Shown: piece after piece, positions 20,455-30,729 of the stretch | Position numbering within the stretch: position 1 is the first letter of the stretch | Layout: each line of letters starts with the position of its first letter | Source of the DNA: Leptospira inadai serovar Lyme str. 10 | Lineage (GTDB): Bacteria; Spirochaetota; Leptospiria; Leptospirales; Leptospiraceae | DNA: 64,000 nt | Reading direction: 5' to 3' | Assembly: GCF_000243675.2 (NCBI RefSeq) | Contig: NZ_AHMM02000015.1 | Span: forward strand, 604,001-668,000 | The notes under the pieces: generated by a model | Seen by the model: the letters and a program-made list of their open reading frames with translations, nothing else | What the model was told of the DNA's origin: nothing | The model's database searches: none | Position numbers and translations under genes: made by a program

Positions 20455-20919
20455 ATGTCCGACGAAATCGAACACCAATACATTCTGTTTAGTTTAGGCG
20501 AAGAGGAATATGCAATTCCGATTTCCTGGGTAGACGAGATCATTAAAATTAATAATCTCGTACGAGTGCCTCGTTCTAAAAATTACTTTGCCGGGATTAT
20601 GGACATTCGGGGCAAAGTCGTAAAAATGGTTGATCTCGCAGTAAAATTAAATATTCCGAGGGAGCACGAATCCGAATACGATCGAGCGATCGTAGTTAAG
20701 ATCGGCGGAGAATCGGTAGGAATTATCGTGGATAAGGTCGCAAACGTGGCCTTGTTTCCGCCGGAAACTGTCAATCCTCCTCCGCCTTCGGTTAAAGGAA
20801 TTTCCTCTCGATATATTACCGGTGTAGGTAAAAAAGATGATCGATTTATTATATTGATTGATATCGAGAAGATCCTTGGTTCCGAAGAGCTATCGGAGTT
20901 AGGTTCTGCGGTAAAATGA
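20455..20919 (+). CDS. cheW: chemotaxis coupling protein CheW
   Basis: CheW links methyl-accepting receptors to the CheA kinase. The 154-residue protein has the canonical opening [21 protein letters not shown], followed by [25 protein letters not shown] and a C-terminal [14 protein letters not shown] strong GAGGAGGGGG Shine-Dalgarno sequence precedes the ATG. It overlaps the next gene by 4 bp (ATGA). No other chemotaxis gene is adjacent. Confidence 0.94.
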   Translation: MSDEIEHQYILFSLGEEEYAIPISWVDEIIKINNLVRVPRSKNYFAGIMDIRGKVVKMVDLAVKLNIPREHESEYDRAIVVKIGGESVGIIVDKVANVALFPPETVNPPPPSVKGISSRYITGVGKKDDRFIILIDIEKILGSEELSELGSAVK

Positions 20920-22841
20920 ATTTTCTCCGCCTGAAAACGGGCGCGCTGCTTCTGGTTTGTATCGGGTCGGCGGGCTTGCTTTTGGCGGACGAGCAGGATC
21001 AAAGACTCGATCCCGCCGGGATTTATAAACTTCCTCATGAAGTTATCCCGCCGGACGATATCGCAAAATTAAAGGAAACTTTAGCCAATCCTCCGGAAGG
21101 CGCCGATCCGATCGCGTTGATACGGGCGCCCTTGGACCGTTATTACGCGCAATTCGTAGATCCTAAGCGCACAGAAGAAGAACGACGACTCGGAAAAATC
21201 TTCACCGAAAAGACCGATAGAAATACATTACGATTATTGATTTTAAAAATGGTGAATAAGCTCGCCGATGGATTTGTGCTCCGCGAGTCTCCCATTCTCT
21301 TCGAACTTCATTCGCTTTTGGCGCATGAATACGCCAAGAAAAAGCAGAATTTCAAGGCGTTAGAGGAGGCTAGTACCGCTTTACGCTACCGGGATTTTGC
21401 CCACACCGAAGAGTCGTTCTCAAAAGAGTCGCGACTCAGGGAATTGTACGATACCGCCGAAATCGAAAAGGCGAGGGGACATGGGAGGATTGCAAAGGAA
21501 CTCTCCCAGGCCGGAATCGATTGGAATAAGGCCAAGGATAAGGTTCATGTTTTGGAGGCGGCGAACGTAAGAGGGAAGGAGCTTCTCTTCGAGGAAAACC
21601 GACCCAAACGAAAGATAGATCCTAAGGATATGGCGGATGCGAGGCAGAACGTAAAGCTCGCCGAAGAACGTCTTAAGCAAGCGGACGCCTCTTACAAAGA
21701 TTCATTCGAGAAAAATTATTATCCGTTTTTTAAGAGAAAATCCAGGGAGGACGCGAGCGCCGTATTCGATTTGGCAAAATACGTAAAGGAAGCGGAAAAC
21801 GAAAACAAGGAAAGACTTAAAGTAGTTAACAAGACTTCGGTTAGCGGACAAGGGATCTTCGTTTTATTCGATTATAAGAGAAACACGGACTACTTCGGCT
21901 ATGCCGGCCTGCTCGAAATCGCGTTTCGACTGGATCCGGAATATTCTCCGGTGGTCTTAAACCTTGCCCAGGAATTGCGTTCCGCCGGAAAGAAATCCAA
22001 GGCTTTGGATTTTTACTTAAAATATCTTACTCTTGCTTTAAAAGAAAATAAAACCGACGCCGAGATGGCTCAGACCTATCGGGAAATCGCGTCTCTTCAT
22101 ACCGAACTGAAACAGTACGTCTTAGCGGCCGAATATTATGAAAAATATTACCAAGCCGAACCCGATCCGAAACGGAAAGGATTGTACGCCTTTGAATTGG
22201 GTAATTTTTTCGAAACTAAAATCGGGAATTTGGAAAAGGGTGCTTTCTATTATTCGGATTGGCTGGAGGGTAGGGCGAAAGAGACCGAAACGGAATCCGA
22301 ACTTTCATTTCCCGATTCTCAAGAACGCTTTAGAATGGAAACCCTCGCTCATCTGGGAATTTCACGTTTGTACAGATATCAGAAAAAGCCGGTCAAAGAA
22401 AAGGCGGAATTATTAAAGGCGATCGATTCCTATACTAAGCTCCGTGAAAATTTGGCAAAGGAAGATCGTAAATATTCGGAAGGCAAAAAGGAATTATTGG
22501 CGATCAAGAAAGGCCTCTTGGAACGCACGAACGATCAGGATATGGCTCAATATCGATTGAAGAGTTTGGAATTGGAGGAAACCAAGGAGAGGATGGACGT
22601 CGTTCGGACAAAGCTGGACACTTCTCCCGGGACGAAAGCTATGCAGAGAGTTTCCATCTTATTCGAGTTCGATAAGGACTTTGCCGGCGCAAAGAAATTC
22701 AACGAAGAGATTCTAAAAACCGGGACTCAAACCGAAATGAATCTGGCTTTGCGGAATATAGAAAGAATTAATCGAATTCTGGAGGACGGTATTCCCCGCG
22801 ATGCTTATCCCCGGGATCCGCTTGCGAGCGACACTCCCTAA
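20916..22841 (+). CDS. secreted TPR-like repeat protein
   Basis: The 641-residue product has a signal peptide (cleavage near residue 25, after LLLA) and is otherwise helical. Repeat-like segments such as [20 protein letters not shown] (about 350) and [20 protein letters not shown] (about 395) are consistent with TPR units. Charged coiled-coil stretches separate them. Its start overlaps cheW, and its stop overlaps the convergent lipoprotein gene by 4 bp. It is probably a periplasmic scaffold; the partner is unknown. Confidence 0.75.
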   Translation: MNFLRLKTGALLLVCIGSAGLLLADEQDQRLDPAGIYKLPHEVIPPDDIAKLKETLANPPEGADPIALIRAPLDRYYAQFVDPKRTEEERRLGKIFTEKTDRNTLRLLILKMVNKLADGFVLRESPILFELHSLLAHEYAKKKQNFKALEEASTALRYRDFAHTEESFSKESRLRELYDTAEIEKARGHGRIAKELSQAGIDWNKAKDKVHVLEAANVRGKELLFEENRPKRKIDPKDMADARQNVKLAEERLKQADASYKDSFEKNYYPFFKRKSREDASAVFDLAKYVKEAENENKERLKVVNKTSVSGQGIFVLFDYKRNTDYFGYAGLLEIAFRLDPEYSPVVLNLAQELRSAGKKSKALDFYLKYLTLALKENKTDAEMAQTYREIASLHTELKQYVLAAEYYEKYYQAEPDPKRKGLYAFELGNFFETKIGNLEKGAFYYSDWLEGRAKETETESELSFPDSQERFRMETLAHLGISRLYRYQKKPVKEKAELLKAIDSYTKLRENLAKEDRKYSEGKKELLAIKKGLLERTNDQDMAQYRLKSLELEETKERMDVVRTKLDTSPGTKAMQRVSILFEFDKDFAGAKKFNEEILKTGTQTEMNLALRNIERINRILEDGIPRDAYPRDPLASDTP

Positions 22842-23350
22842 TCCTTTCCGTTTCTTGTCTTGGAATATTTTTCGATATCGTCCGAGTTGGATGATCCGTC
22901 CTCATCCTCTTCCGCCGATCCTTGGGAGGAAACGATCCTAAACTCGACGCTATCGATCACGTCCTCATCGTACGAAACTTTAAGCAGATATTTTCCTGTA
23001 GGCAGATCGCGAAAGCTCCCTCGAATCGTGGATGTGGATAGATCCGGACGTTTTCGACTGACTTCTATTTCATTAAATCCTAATTGAAATCGGCTTAGGC
23101 TAACGTAAGTTTCGGCATCGGGATTCGGCAGGCGGGAGAATTTGTAAATATACGCTAATGTCTTATCGTTTGGAAAAGCCAACTTATCCCGAGTTAGAGT
23201 GAATTCGTTTATGCGGGTCATCCGCTTTTCGAGAAAATCCAATTGGTCCTCATCCAAAATAGCCCAACCGAATTCTCCCTTCATACCAAGGCATGAAAGC
23301 ATAAAGAACGTGAGCAATGCTAAGGGAAAGGAGAGCGGAGATTTCTTCAT
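22838..23350 (-). CDS. small putative lipoprotein
   Basis: The 170-residue protein begins with a hydrophobic leader ending in FFMLSC, a spirochaete-type lipobox. The mature part is predicted to be a beta-sandwich (SFRDLPTGKYLLKVSYDEDV resembles a carboxypeptidase-regulatory-like or Ig-like fold) with an acidic Asp/Ser-rich C-terminus. It overlaps the upstream 64-residue gene by 4 bp (ATGA). Function unknown. Confidence 0.7.
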   Translation of the reverse strand: MKKSPLSFPLALLTFFMLSCLGMKGEFGWAILDEDQLDFLEKRMTRINEFTLTRDKLAFPNDKTLAYIYKFSRLPNPDAETYVSLSRFQLGFNEIEVSRKRPDLSTSTIRGSFRDLPTGKYLLKVSYDEDVIDSVEFRIVSSQGSAEEDEDGSSNSDDIEKYSKTRNGKD

Positions 23351-23541
23351 CGATTTTCAGAATCTTTTTTTTCTAAAATTCTAGCTTTATCGGAAATATC
23401 TTTTTCCCGTCCGACATTCTGCGAAGGATCCGGAAAAATAACCCGAAATCCGGCTCGTCCTTCTTTCGAAATCGGAGAGAGCACTCTCTGAACGAATCGA
23501 AAAACAAGATAACTGAGTAGTAAGAAAAATAGGAACTTCAT
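23347..23541 (-). CDS. short single-span membrane protein
   Basis: The 64-residue peptide has one N-terminal transmembrane helix (about 2-20) and a charged C-terminal tail. Its stop overlaps the ATG of the downstream lipoprotein gene by 4 bp, which supports translation as a coupled pair. No homologous family was recognised. The 149 bp between it and the CBS gene hold no supported gene. Confidence 0.6.
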   Translation of the reverse strand: MKFLFFLLLSYLVFRFVQRVLSPISKEGRAGFRVIFPDPSQNVGREKDISDKARILEKKDSENR

Positions 23542-23690
23542 CCTAGAATCATTCTTTCGATAAAAAGGATTCCGGCAACCTGATTTCGTCTAGCTCGGAC
23601 GGAGGCGAATCGACAGAATCGTCGGGAACCCGACCGGAAAGCGGTAATTTTCGTATTTGCCGTGGACGATACGGACTAGCCGCTCAAAGT

Positions 23691-24131
23691 TCAAATAAAG
23701 CCGGATTCACTATAAATATAACGTTTCAGATTTTTATTTTCCTCTTCCGTTTTTTCGATTTTAGCTTTTACCGCATCCCCGATGGAAATAATACCGGTGA
23801 GCCGATTCCCATCCAGAATCGGCATGTGTCGGATTCTTTTTTTTAGCATAATCGCTAAGACTTCGTCTACTTGGTCTCCTGGAGTCATCGTGGTCAACTG
23901 GGTTGACATTACTTCCGCAACGGTTTTATCAAAGACGTTTTCCCGATCCGTGGAGGCAAAGTGCAGTAAATCGCGCTCCGTAAAGATTCCTGCCAACTTT
24001 CCCGCGTCCAAAACGATTACAGAACCAATATCGTACTTGGTCATGAAGCGAATCGCCTCCCAAACCGTCGTTTGGGGTTCTACCGAAAGAATCTTTCGGT
24101 CCTTCTTTTCCAAGATTTCCTTAACCAGCAT
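23691..24131 (-). CDS. CBS-domain protein
   Basis: The 146-residue protein is essentially two tandem CBS motifs, TVWEAIRFMTKYDIGSVIVL then GIFTERDLL, and ATTMTPGDQVDEVL-like then IRHMPILDGNRLTGIISIGD. Stand-alone CBS pairs bind adenine nucleotides and act as energy or ligand sensors. I place the start at the ATG at 24131 because GGAGG stands 6 bp before it; a TTG six codons upstream lacks this. The ligand and the regulated partner are unknown. Confidence 0.85.
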   Translation of the reverse strand: MLVKEILEKKDRKILSVEPQTTVWEAIRFMTKYDIGSVIVLDAGKLAGIFTERDLLHFASTDRENVFDKTVAEVMSTQLTTMTPGDQVDEVLAIMLKKRIRHMPILDGNRLTGIISIGDAVKAKIEKTEEENKNLKRYIYSESGFI

Positions 24132-24422
24132 GTTAAACCTCCGGGCCAAAGTGTATGTCCGAAGATGCGCCGGTTCAAGGATTTTTTATCACTTTCCGGA
24201 TGGGCTTTTCAGAAAGTACAAGGCGAAATTAAGGAAAAAAAGCATCGAAATTCCGAAAAATAAGTCCTAATTCCCGCACTTCCCACGAATTTCGAAGGTA
24301 CGATTTATGGAACGTTCCGGCTAAACTGAAAAAAGGTTTCCCAATTCATACTAACGTGGAAGGATATCGACAGAGGAAGTCGCCTGCTATCACTGTGGGA
24401 CTAATTAAAAAAACAATCACCT

Positions 24423-25925
24423 ATGAGCTCAACTTCTTCTGAGCAACCGAATATCTTAATCGTTGAAGACGAATGGTTGCTATCGTTTAATCTTCAAAAG
24501 ACTCTTCAAAATTTGGGTTACCGGATTGCCGGTGTGGCTGCGAACGGACAGGACGCGCAGACGATCTTTCAAGAGACCGATCCCGATCTCGTGCTCATGG
24601 ATATCTCCATAGAAGGAGATATGGACGGGATTCAAACCGCGCAGAGTATCCAAAGAATCAAGGATGTGCCGATCGTTTTTATGACCGCATACACCGACGA
24701 TTCCACGTTCATGCGCGCAATGGATTCCGCCTCTACGTACGCTTATATTACCAAGCCGTTTCAAAATCACCAATTGAAATCCTCGATAGAGATCGCGCTT
24801 CGTCAGCAAAAAAGATTCGGTCAGGTTAAGGAAAGCGGGAACGAATATAGGAACGTTATTCAAAGTATTTCAGAAGGTGCGGTTTCGCTCGATGGGGAAG
24901 GAAAAGTGATTTTCTTAAATCACGCCGGAGAAGAGTTAACGGGGTGGAGGTTGGCGGATGCAATGGGGCAACCCGGGGATAGGGTCCTCTCTTTTATTCA
25001 AACTCAGTTCGGCGATTTAGAAGAAGATAATACGGATTTAGGGAATAATCTGCGTTATATCCCGGCAGTACTTGCGCGTCGAGACGGTAAAAAAATTCGA
25101 GTCGGATTTAGGGTGTCGCCGATTCGGGACGAAGACGGTCGCATCATCGGGAGCATCGTAACTTTTTCGGAACTTTCTTTGCTCACCATTTCCGAGCAGA
25201 GAATCTCCGAAATGGAAAAAGTCATTCAGTCCGAAATGAGATTGGATTCCATCCAAAAACTGGCCGCAGGTATCGCACACGAAATCAATAATCCCTTAAT
25301 GGGAATTATTAATTACGGAAATATTATCCGAAATCATCGCAGCGTCGAGCCGGACATCAGGAACTATGCTCGCGTTATCATCGAGCAGGGTGAAAGAATT
25401 TCGGGAATCGTTCGAAATCTCATTCTCTTTTCCAAATCCGATAATGAAGAAGCGACCTGGATCCGCTTCGAGGAAATCGTTTCGGCAGTGGAGGGGATGA
25501 TTTCCGCGTTGTTAGGTTCTAAGAATTTGGAGTTAATCAAAGATATTCCCGATGAACTGCCGGAATTATTTTTAAAGCAGAGTCAAATTAAGGAAGTTCT
25601 ATATTATTTACTCTACTATTATGCGGCCGCAATGGCGTCCCAAGGCGGCGGCATCCGGCTGACCGCAAAATTCATGAAAGGTAGCGATGTCGGAAAGCCG
25701 GAAGAAACGAATCTAGAAATTCGCGTATCCGGTTCCTTATCATTGGAAATCGATCCTGATAATGCCTTCCAACCTTTCGAACGAATCCAGTCGGATGATA
25801 CTAGAGTTGGGATGGGTCTTTCCGTTTGTTACGGGATTATCCAGTCGAACCGAGGCAAGCTTCTCGTTCGCAAATCTCCTTCGGGAACCGATTTCTTTGT
25901 TAAATTTCCCGTAAAATTCAGGTAG
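24423..25925 (+). CDS. response regulator-PAS-histidine kinase protein with a degenerate ATP domain
   Basis: The 500-residue cytosolic protein has an N-terminal receiver domain (about 8-125; phospho-Asp in DLVLMDISIEG, Lys in YITKPF), a PAS domain (about 135-250) and a HisKA dimerisation helix with the phospho-acceptor His at about 286 in AGIAHEINNPL. The following HATPase region is unusual. The N-box Asn is replaced (YYLLYYYAAAM), and the expected DxGxG G1 box reads SGSLSL, although a GMGLSVCYGI segment remains. It may accept or relay phosphate without binding ATP. It stands alone on the plus strand. Confidence 0.85.
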   Translation: MSSTSSEQPNILIVEDEWLLSFNLQKTLQNLGYRIAGVAANGQDAQTIFQETDPDLVLMDISIEGDMDGIQTAQSIQRIKDVPIVFMTAYTDDSTFMRAMDSASTYAYITKPFQNHQLKSSIEIALRQQKRFGQVKESGNEYRNVIQSISEGAVSLDGEGKVIFLNHAGEELTGWRLADAMGQPGDRVLSFIQTQFGDLEEDNTDLGNNLRYIPAVLARRDGKKIRVGFRVSPIRDEDGRIIGSIVTFSELSLLTISEQRISEMEKVIQSEMRLDSIQKLAAGIAHEINNPLMGIINYGNIIRNHRSVEPDIRNYARVIIEQGERISGIVRNLILFSKSDNEEATWIRFEEIVSAVEGMISALLGSKNLELIKDIPDELPELFLKQSQIKEVLYYLLYYYAAAMASQGGGIRLTAKFMKGSDVGKPEETNLEIRVSGSLSLEIDPDNAFQPFERIQSDDTRVGMGLSVCYGIIQSNRGKLLVRKSPSGTDFFVKFPVKFR

Positions 25926-26024
25926 ATTGATCGCGTCGATTCTAGATCGGAAAAGCGATGGAAATTTTGGGGTTTTCCAAAAAAATGGACTCCAAGATCC
26001 AAATCCATTAAGGTAGCAACAGGA

Positions 26025-27080
26025 ATGTTAGACAAAATCAAGAGCGCACTCGGCGGAGAGGCGGATTTCCTATTGAATCACGTATCTAAAACGATTCCGA
26101 AGGAGACTCTCACCATCCCGGGTCCTTCGTATGTCGATGATATCTTTTCTAAAACCGACAGGAACAATGGTGTTCTAAGAAATTTCCAATCTATTTACAA
26201 TACGGGGCGTTTGGCCGGAACCGGCTATCTTTCGATTCTTCCGGTCGATCAAGGCATAGAACACAGTGCAGGCGCTTCGTTTGCCAAAAATCCCGCATAT
26301 TTCGATCCTGAAAATATCGTAAAACTCGCGATCGAAGGCGGCTGTAATGCGGTGGCTTCCACACTCGGAGTTTTGGGTCTGGTTTCCCGTAAATACGCAC
26401 ATAGAATTCCGTTCGTCGTAAAGATTAATCATAACGAACTCCTAAGTTATCCTAACAAATTCGATCAGATTTTATTCGCGAATGTGGAGCAGGCTTTCGA
26501 TATGGGAGCCGCTGCCGTCGGTGCCACGATTTATTACGGTTCCGACGAGAGTTCCCGCCAAATCCAGGAAATTTCGGAGGCGTTTCATAGAGCTCACGAA
26601 CTCGGCTTAGTTACGATTCTCTGGGCGTATCTCAGAAACGACGCGTTTAAGACCGATAAAACGGATTATCATGTTGCGACGGATTTAACGGGACAGGCCA
26701 ATCATCTTGCCGCGACTATCGAAGCGGATATAGTAAAACAAAAGTTACCCGAAACGAATGCGGGCGGCTTTAAGGATCTTAAGTTCGGCAAGAAGGACGA
26801 TAAAATGTATACCGATCTTAGTTCCGATCATCCGATCGATATGGCACGTTATCAAGTAGCGAATTGTTATATGGGAAAAATAGGTTTAATCAATTCCGGG
26901 GGGCCTTCCGGATCGAACGATCTTGGCGACGCCGTAAAGGCTGCCGTCATTAATAAACGTGCCGGCGGTATGGGATTGATTTCGGGAAGAAAGGCTTTCC
27001 AAAAACCGATGAAAGACGGCGTCGCGTTGTTGAACGCGATTCAAGACGTATACCTTTCGAAAGACGTAACGATCGCATAA
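26025..27080 (+). CDS. fbaB: class I fructose-bisphosphate aldolase (DhnA type)
   Basis: The enzyme cleaves fructose 1,6-bisphosphate to triose phosphates. The 351-residue chain matches the archaeal/DhnA-type class I aldolase family, with [16 protein letters not shown] near residue 68, [12 protein letters not shown] in the barrel, [13 protein letters not shown] and [15 protein letters not shown] near the C-terminus. AGG stands upstream of the ATG. A terminator follows at 27140. Confidence 0.92.
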   Translation: MLDKIKSALGGEADFLLNHVSKTIPKETLTIPGPSYVDDIFSKTDRNNGVLRNFQSIYNTGRLAGTGYLSILPVDQGIEHSAGASFAKNPAYFDPENIVKLAIEGGCNAVASTLGVLGLVSRKYAHRIPFVVKINHNELLSYPNKFDQILFANVEQAFDMGAAAVGATIYYGSDESSRQIQEISEAFHRAHELGLVTILWAYLRNDAFKTDKTDYHVATDLTGQANHLAATIEADIVKQKLPETNAGGFKDLKFGKKDDKMYTDLSSDHPIDMARYQVANCYMGKIGLINSGGPSGSNDLGDAVKAAVINKRAGGMGLISGRKAFQKPMKDGVALLNAIQDVYLSKDVTIA

Positions 27081-27139
27081 GCGGGTCGCAGCGGGCAGAT
27101 ATCTCATCGACAGGAACTAAAATGTCGAACGAATCGAGG

Positions 27140-27181
27140 GGAAGGGGATCGGCGCTTATAGCGTCGGCTCCTTCCTTTTTT
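27140..27181 (+). terminator. rho-independent terminator after fbaB
   Basis: A GC-rich imperfect stem (27140-27155 with 27161-27175, loop TTATA) is followed by a run of seven T. It sits 60 bp after the aldolase stop and 36 bp before cysK, isolating the two transcripts. Confidence 0.75.
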
Positions 27182-27216
27182 ATTCCCGTTAGTATCAGAA
27201 AATTAGAAGGGACACA

Positions 27217-28197
27217 ATGAAGATCACGAAAGGTTTTCCGGGAACTGTGGGGAATACTCCTCTGATTCGATTGAATTATTATTCCGATAAAACCGGCTGT
27301 GAAATTTTAGGTAAGGCTGAATTTCTAAATCCGGGAGGTTCCGTTAAGGATCGCGCAGCCCTTTATATAGTGGAAGACGCGGAAAAAAAAGGACTATTGA
27401 AACCGGGCGGCACCGTCGTCGAAGGGACCGCCGGGAATACCGGGATCGGATTGACACATATTTGTAATGCAAAAGGTTATAAAACCTTAATCATTATACC
27501 TGACACTCAGTCGAAAGAGAAAATCGATCTGTTAAAAACTTTAGGCGCGGAAGTCCGGACGGTTCCGGCAGTACCTTACAAAGATCCCGGAAATTATGTG
27601 AAGGTATCGGCTCGCATTGCCGGGGAAACCCCGAACGCGATCTGGGCCAATCAGTTCGATAACCTCGCCAATCGTTTGGCACACTATCATACGACGGGTC
27701 CGGAAATCTGGGAGCAAACGGAGGGTAAAATCGACGTATGGGTAACTTCCTTAGGAACCGGAGGTACATATGCGGGAACGGCGCTTTATTTAAAGGAAAA
27801 GAAATCGGGTCTGCTTTCCGTAGCGGCAGACCCGATGGGTTCAACAATTTATAATTTCGTTAAGAAAGGGGAAATCGGCTCCGAAGGGAGTTCCTTTACG
27901 GAGGGGATCGGTAACGGACGCATTACCGAGAATATGAAAGACGCCCCTTTTGACGACGCGATTCAAGTTACCGACGGCGAATGTTTGGAAGTCGTTTATA
28001 CTCTATTGAAAAAAGAAGGACTATTTTTGGGCGGCTCCTCCGGGATTAATGTCGGTGCGGCTATAAAGTTGGCGGAGAAGCTGGGTCGCGGGCACACGAT
28101 CGTTACGATACTCGCCGATAGCGGAGCAAGATACCAGTCTCGTCTTTTCGACCAAGACTGGTTGAAAACGAAGGGTTATTCTATTCCTAAGATTTAG
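27217..28197 (+). CDS. cysK: cysteine synthase A
   Basis: CysK makes cysteine from O-acetylserine and sulfide using PLP. The 326-residue protein contains the PLP-lysine motif NPGGSVKDRAA, the substrate-binding VEGTAGNTGIGL loop, SLGTGGTYAGTALYL for phosphate binding, and GLFLGGSSGINVGAA. AAGGG precedes the ATG. Its 3' end overlaps the convergent gene by 4 bp. Cystathionine beta-synthase-type activity cannot be excluded from sequence alone. Confidence 0.92.
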   Translation: MKITKGFPGTVGNTPLIRLNYYSDKTGCEILGKAEFLNPGGSVKDRAALYIVEDAEKKGLLKPGGTVVEGTAGNTGIGLTHICNAKGYKTLIIIPDTQSKEKIDLLKTLGAEVRTVPAVPYKDPGNYVKVSARIAGETPNAIWANQFDNLANRLAHYHTTGPEIWEQTEGKIDVWVTSLGTGGTYAGTALYLKEKKSGLLSVAADPMGSTIYNFVKKGEIGSEGSSFTEGIGNGRITENMKDAPFDDAIQVTDGECLEVVYTLLKKEGLFLGGSSGINVGAAIKLAEKLGRGHTIVTILADSGARYQSRLFDQDWLKTKGYSIPKI

Positions 28198-29195
28198 AAT
28201 AAAGTAACGTAGCGTACGTCGGTCCTATATTCCGATCCCGCTATACTTCCTCCGGCTGCCATCGGTACATATACGCTTTTAACGTTTATTCCTGCGGACA
28301 CCTTTTCACCGGACGGAGTTTCCACGAAGTTATGGGTGGCCCATTTCTTGCCGACAAAATAACTATGTAATAATTGGATTGCGTAAATTCCGAGTCCTAG
28401 GCTTAACGCATTATGGCTGTAAGAAGAATAGTTGTGTTCCTGGTTTTTTATCTTATTCAAGTCCTGAAGTTTTGAAATCTGATCCTGTTGTATATAGAGC
28501 TGGGCTGTCGAAGCGGGTAAAACCGCGCTAATTTGCGCGTATATCAGCGGATTTTTTAATAGGACGTCGTTTACTTTATCGTCGTACTTACTCGATCTAT
28601 CTTGCGCCGCCTTTTCAAAACCGAAATAAGCCAATGCAGAAACGATGAAGACCGTTTGGTAGGCCCTACCGTTTGCGTTTTGCTTCATGTGGCTTAATCC
28701 CCAGCCGGGCAGAATGGCAGCTCTCCATACTGGGTCCCAAGGACTCCGTTTGGATGTAATATATTCTTCCCAGTCGGTATCCTGCTCCTCCAGATATTTT
28801 TCGATCAAAGCGAGTCGTTTTTGCACGACTTTATAGCTGTTTTCCTTGATCATCTGCTCGAGCAGTATCGTATCTAACTGTTCTTCCTTCTCGTTTTTTT
28901 TGCCTTCTTTATTCAGCTTCTTCTTTTCGGTTTCTATGATTTTTGCGAGTTCCGCCTCGTCCTTAATGTCCTTAAAGATAATTTTAAGAATTTGACCCTT
29001 GGGGATCGATTGACGCTTCGTATCTTTCAAGATCGTAACAAAATCGGTGGATTGATCGATTACCGTGGCGTACACTTTATCTCCATTCTTTAAAAGAATG
29101 GTTTCCGCCGAAATCGAGCCGGATAGAATAAAGATCAGCGTAAAAATAATCGGAAATAAATTTCCGATCGATGGTTTTAGGGAAAATTCTTTCAT
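28194..29195 (-). CDS. envelope protein of unknown function
   Basis: I place the start at the ATG at 29195, after AAAGG, giving 333 residues with a signal peptide that ends near ISAE. The mature N-terminus (TILLKNGDKVYATVIDQSTD, then PKGQILKIIFKD) is a short beta-domain. A charged coiled coil follows, then a segment SPWDPVWRAAILPGWGLSHMKQ and hydrophobic stretches resembling the small integral-membrane DUF5683-type fold. An upstream TTG/ATG extension to 29309 has no support. Function unknown. Confidence 0.65.
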   Translation of the reverse strand: MKEFSLKPSIGNLFPIIFTLIFILSGSISAETILLKNGDKVYATVIDQSTDFVTILKDTKRQSIPKGQILKIIFKDIKDEAELAKIIETEKKKLNKEGKKNEKEEQLDTILLEQMIKENSYKVVQKRLALIEKYLEEQDTDWEEYITSKRSPWDPVWRAAILPGWGLSHMKQNANGRAYQTVFIVSALAYFGFEKAAQDRSSKYDDKVNDVLLKNPLIYAQISAVLPASTAQLYIQQDQISKLQDLNKIKNQEHNYSSYSHNALSLGLGIYAIQLLHSYFVGKKWATHNFVETPSGEKVSAGINVKSVYVPMAAGGSIAGSEYRTDVRYVTLF

Positions 29196-29324
29196 TACGA
29201 TGCCTTTCGAAGAATATATTCCCTTTTGGTATCTCTGCAGATAGAATGTCAAGCGAAAATATTCAGTAATCGAAGGAATCGATTCTTTTTTGCCTTGCGG
29301 GAGAAGCAAGACGAAGAATAACTG

Positions 29325-29669
29325 ATGCTTATGTTGTCGATACGTTCGATATCAATCGTACTTGTCTTATTGGCGTTCCTATTTATAGAACATGTTTGGA
29401 GTGCCTCTTTTGCGCCCGGTTCTCCTTTGTCTAAGCAGGGCTTTTCATTGAAGAAGGTTGCGGAGGAACCTGGATCTCAAAAGAAGAACGAATCTCCCTC
29501 CAAGGATTCGGAAGATAAAAAGAAAACCATAAAAGGTTGCTGTCGTATAAAATATCAAGGCGGCGGATTCGATTACTTTCCCGCTACGGAGGAAGAATGC
29601 GTGACTAAACCGGGATATCATAGTTTTCTAAAAGATTCTCCTCTTTGTTTTCAGTCGATTTGGGATTGA
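29325..29669 (+). CDS. small secreted cysteine-containing protein
   Basis: The 114-residue precursor has a signal peptide (cleavage near residue 26, VWSA). The mature part is Lys/Ser/Glu-rich and then has a compact C-terminal domain with four Cys (GCCRIKYQGG, EECVTKPG, PLCFQS), likely disulfide-bonded. A second ATG two codons in (29331) is possible. It is divergent from the 29195 gene. A TTGACA on the minus strand (29252-29247) may serve that neighbour. Function unknown. Confidence 0.6.
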   Translation: MLMLSIRSISIVLVLLAFLFIEHVWSASFAPGSPLSKQGFSLKKVAEEPGSQKKNESPSKDSEDKKKTIKGCCRIKYQGGGFDYFPATEEECVTKPGYHSFLKDSPLCFQSIWD

Positions 29670-29676
29670 ATTCGAA

Positions 29677-30729
29677 TCATCGTCTTTCCATCGGAGAGAA
29701 AGCTTCGGTTTCGATGTTCGGTTCTTCCGATTTTTTCTCTTCCCCCGGCGACTTGGAGTTTCGCCATTCCGGAATTTCAAAAGATAACGATGTCGTGATG
29801 GCATAATCGTACAATCTAATATCGGAATCCCGCTCCAAGGGAAACCTTCCCGCTATCGTAAGATAAGATCCTTTGAAGGCTTTGCAGCTAAAGCCAGAAC
29901 TGACTTCCTTGAAGGTTCGAGGAAATGTTTTTCGATTATTCGGAGTTTCATTTACCAGGCTTCCGCCTCCGATTACGTTCACGTAGGGAATTCGAATCAA
30001 ATAACCTGCAAAAACGTTAAGATTCGGAGTGAGTCGATACGTGGCATATCCGAACCATTGGGTTACTTTTTGGGTCTTGGGAAATGTTTCGGGAGTTTGA
30101 AGCGTATTTGTTGTTTGTGCCCAATAAGGAATACCGGCTTGCTCCGTCGTGGAGGAATGATCCTTGGACAACGGAAAAATTCCGGAACCTCGAATCACAA
30201 ATAGCCAACGATTAAAGCTCGCGCCCAGGGTGACGTTGGCGAGTCCGGAATAATAATCTCCTCCGGTAAATTTACTAGAATCCCCTCCGGAAGGAAATCC
30301 CAGTCTTGCTTCCAATAGTAAAAAAAACGGGCCGGTAGAATCTAAAAACGGATTCCATTTAAATCCGATATAGGGCTTACCGTATCTTGCGGCATCGTCT
30401 CTTCCTATTTGCCGATAGTATATCCAAGGTACGCTGAAGTTCAGTGCAAACTTTCCTCCCGAATAAAACGTCTCTCCGAACAGTGTGGTAGTGTACAGAT
30501 TCGAATTATCGATCGTTCCTTTTTGATAATCCTGAGTTATCAAAATATAATCCGACGGCGTTTCTCTTTTTCCCGTAAATGGGTCTATGAATCGGGTGGA
30601 CGATGCCATTGTTTGTCCCTCTCCTGCATGATGAGGTAAAAGAGATTTTTGAAAAAGAAGGAATATTGCAGAGACCGTAAAAAAAGGAATCCATCGATTG
30701 GAAGAAAATAATTTCAGGGAAATAAACAT
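29677..30729 (-). CDS. outer-membrane beta-barrel in the MbnP/MbnH cluster
   Basis: The 350-residue protein has a signal peptide and a His pair (PHHAGEGQ) just after it. The rest alternates polar and aromatic residues, as in porin-like barrels (for example FALNFSVPWIYYRQIG and YATYRLTPNLNVFAGYLIRI). It overlaps the upstream lipoprotein gene by 16 bp and is the last gene of the cluster. By position it could be an outer-membrane channel for the metal handled by the pair upstream. That is inference; the family is not recognised. Confidence 0.65.
   Translation of the reverse strand: MFISLKLFSSNRWIPFFTVSAIFLLFQKSLLPHHAGEGQTMASSTRFIDPFTGKRETPSDYILITQDYQKGTIDNSNLYTTTLFGETFYSGGKFALNFSVPWIYYRQIGRDDAARYGKPYIGFKWNPFLDSTGPFFLLLEARLGFPSGGDSSKFTGGDYYSGLANVTLGASFNRWLFVIRGSGIFPLSKDHSSTTEQAGIPYWAQTTNTLQTPETFPKTQKVTQWFGYATYRLTPNLNVFAGYLIRIPYVNVIGGGSLVNETPNNRKTFPRTFKEVSSGFSCKAFKGSYLTIAGRFPLERDSDIRLYDYAITTSLSFEIPEWRNSKSPGEEKKSEEPNIETEAFSPMERR

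Noticed and set aside
23542..23690. A 44-codon open frame between the CBS gene and the 64-residue gene
   Set aside because: The frame (ending in PPSELDEIRLPESFLSKE) looks protein-like but has no start codon at its beginning and no ribosome-binding site. It could be a relic, but evidence is too thin.
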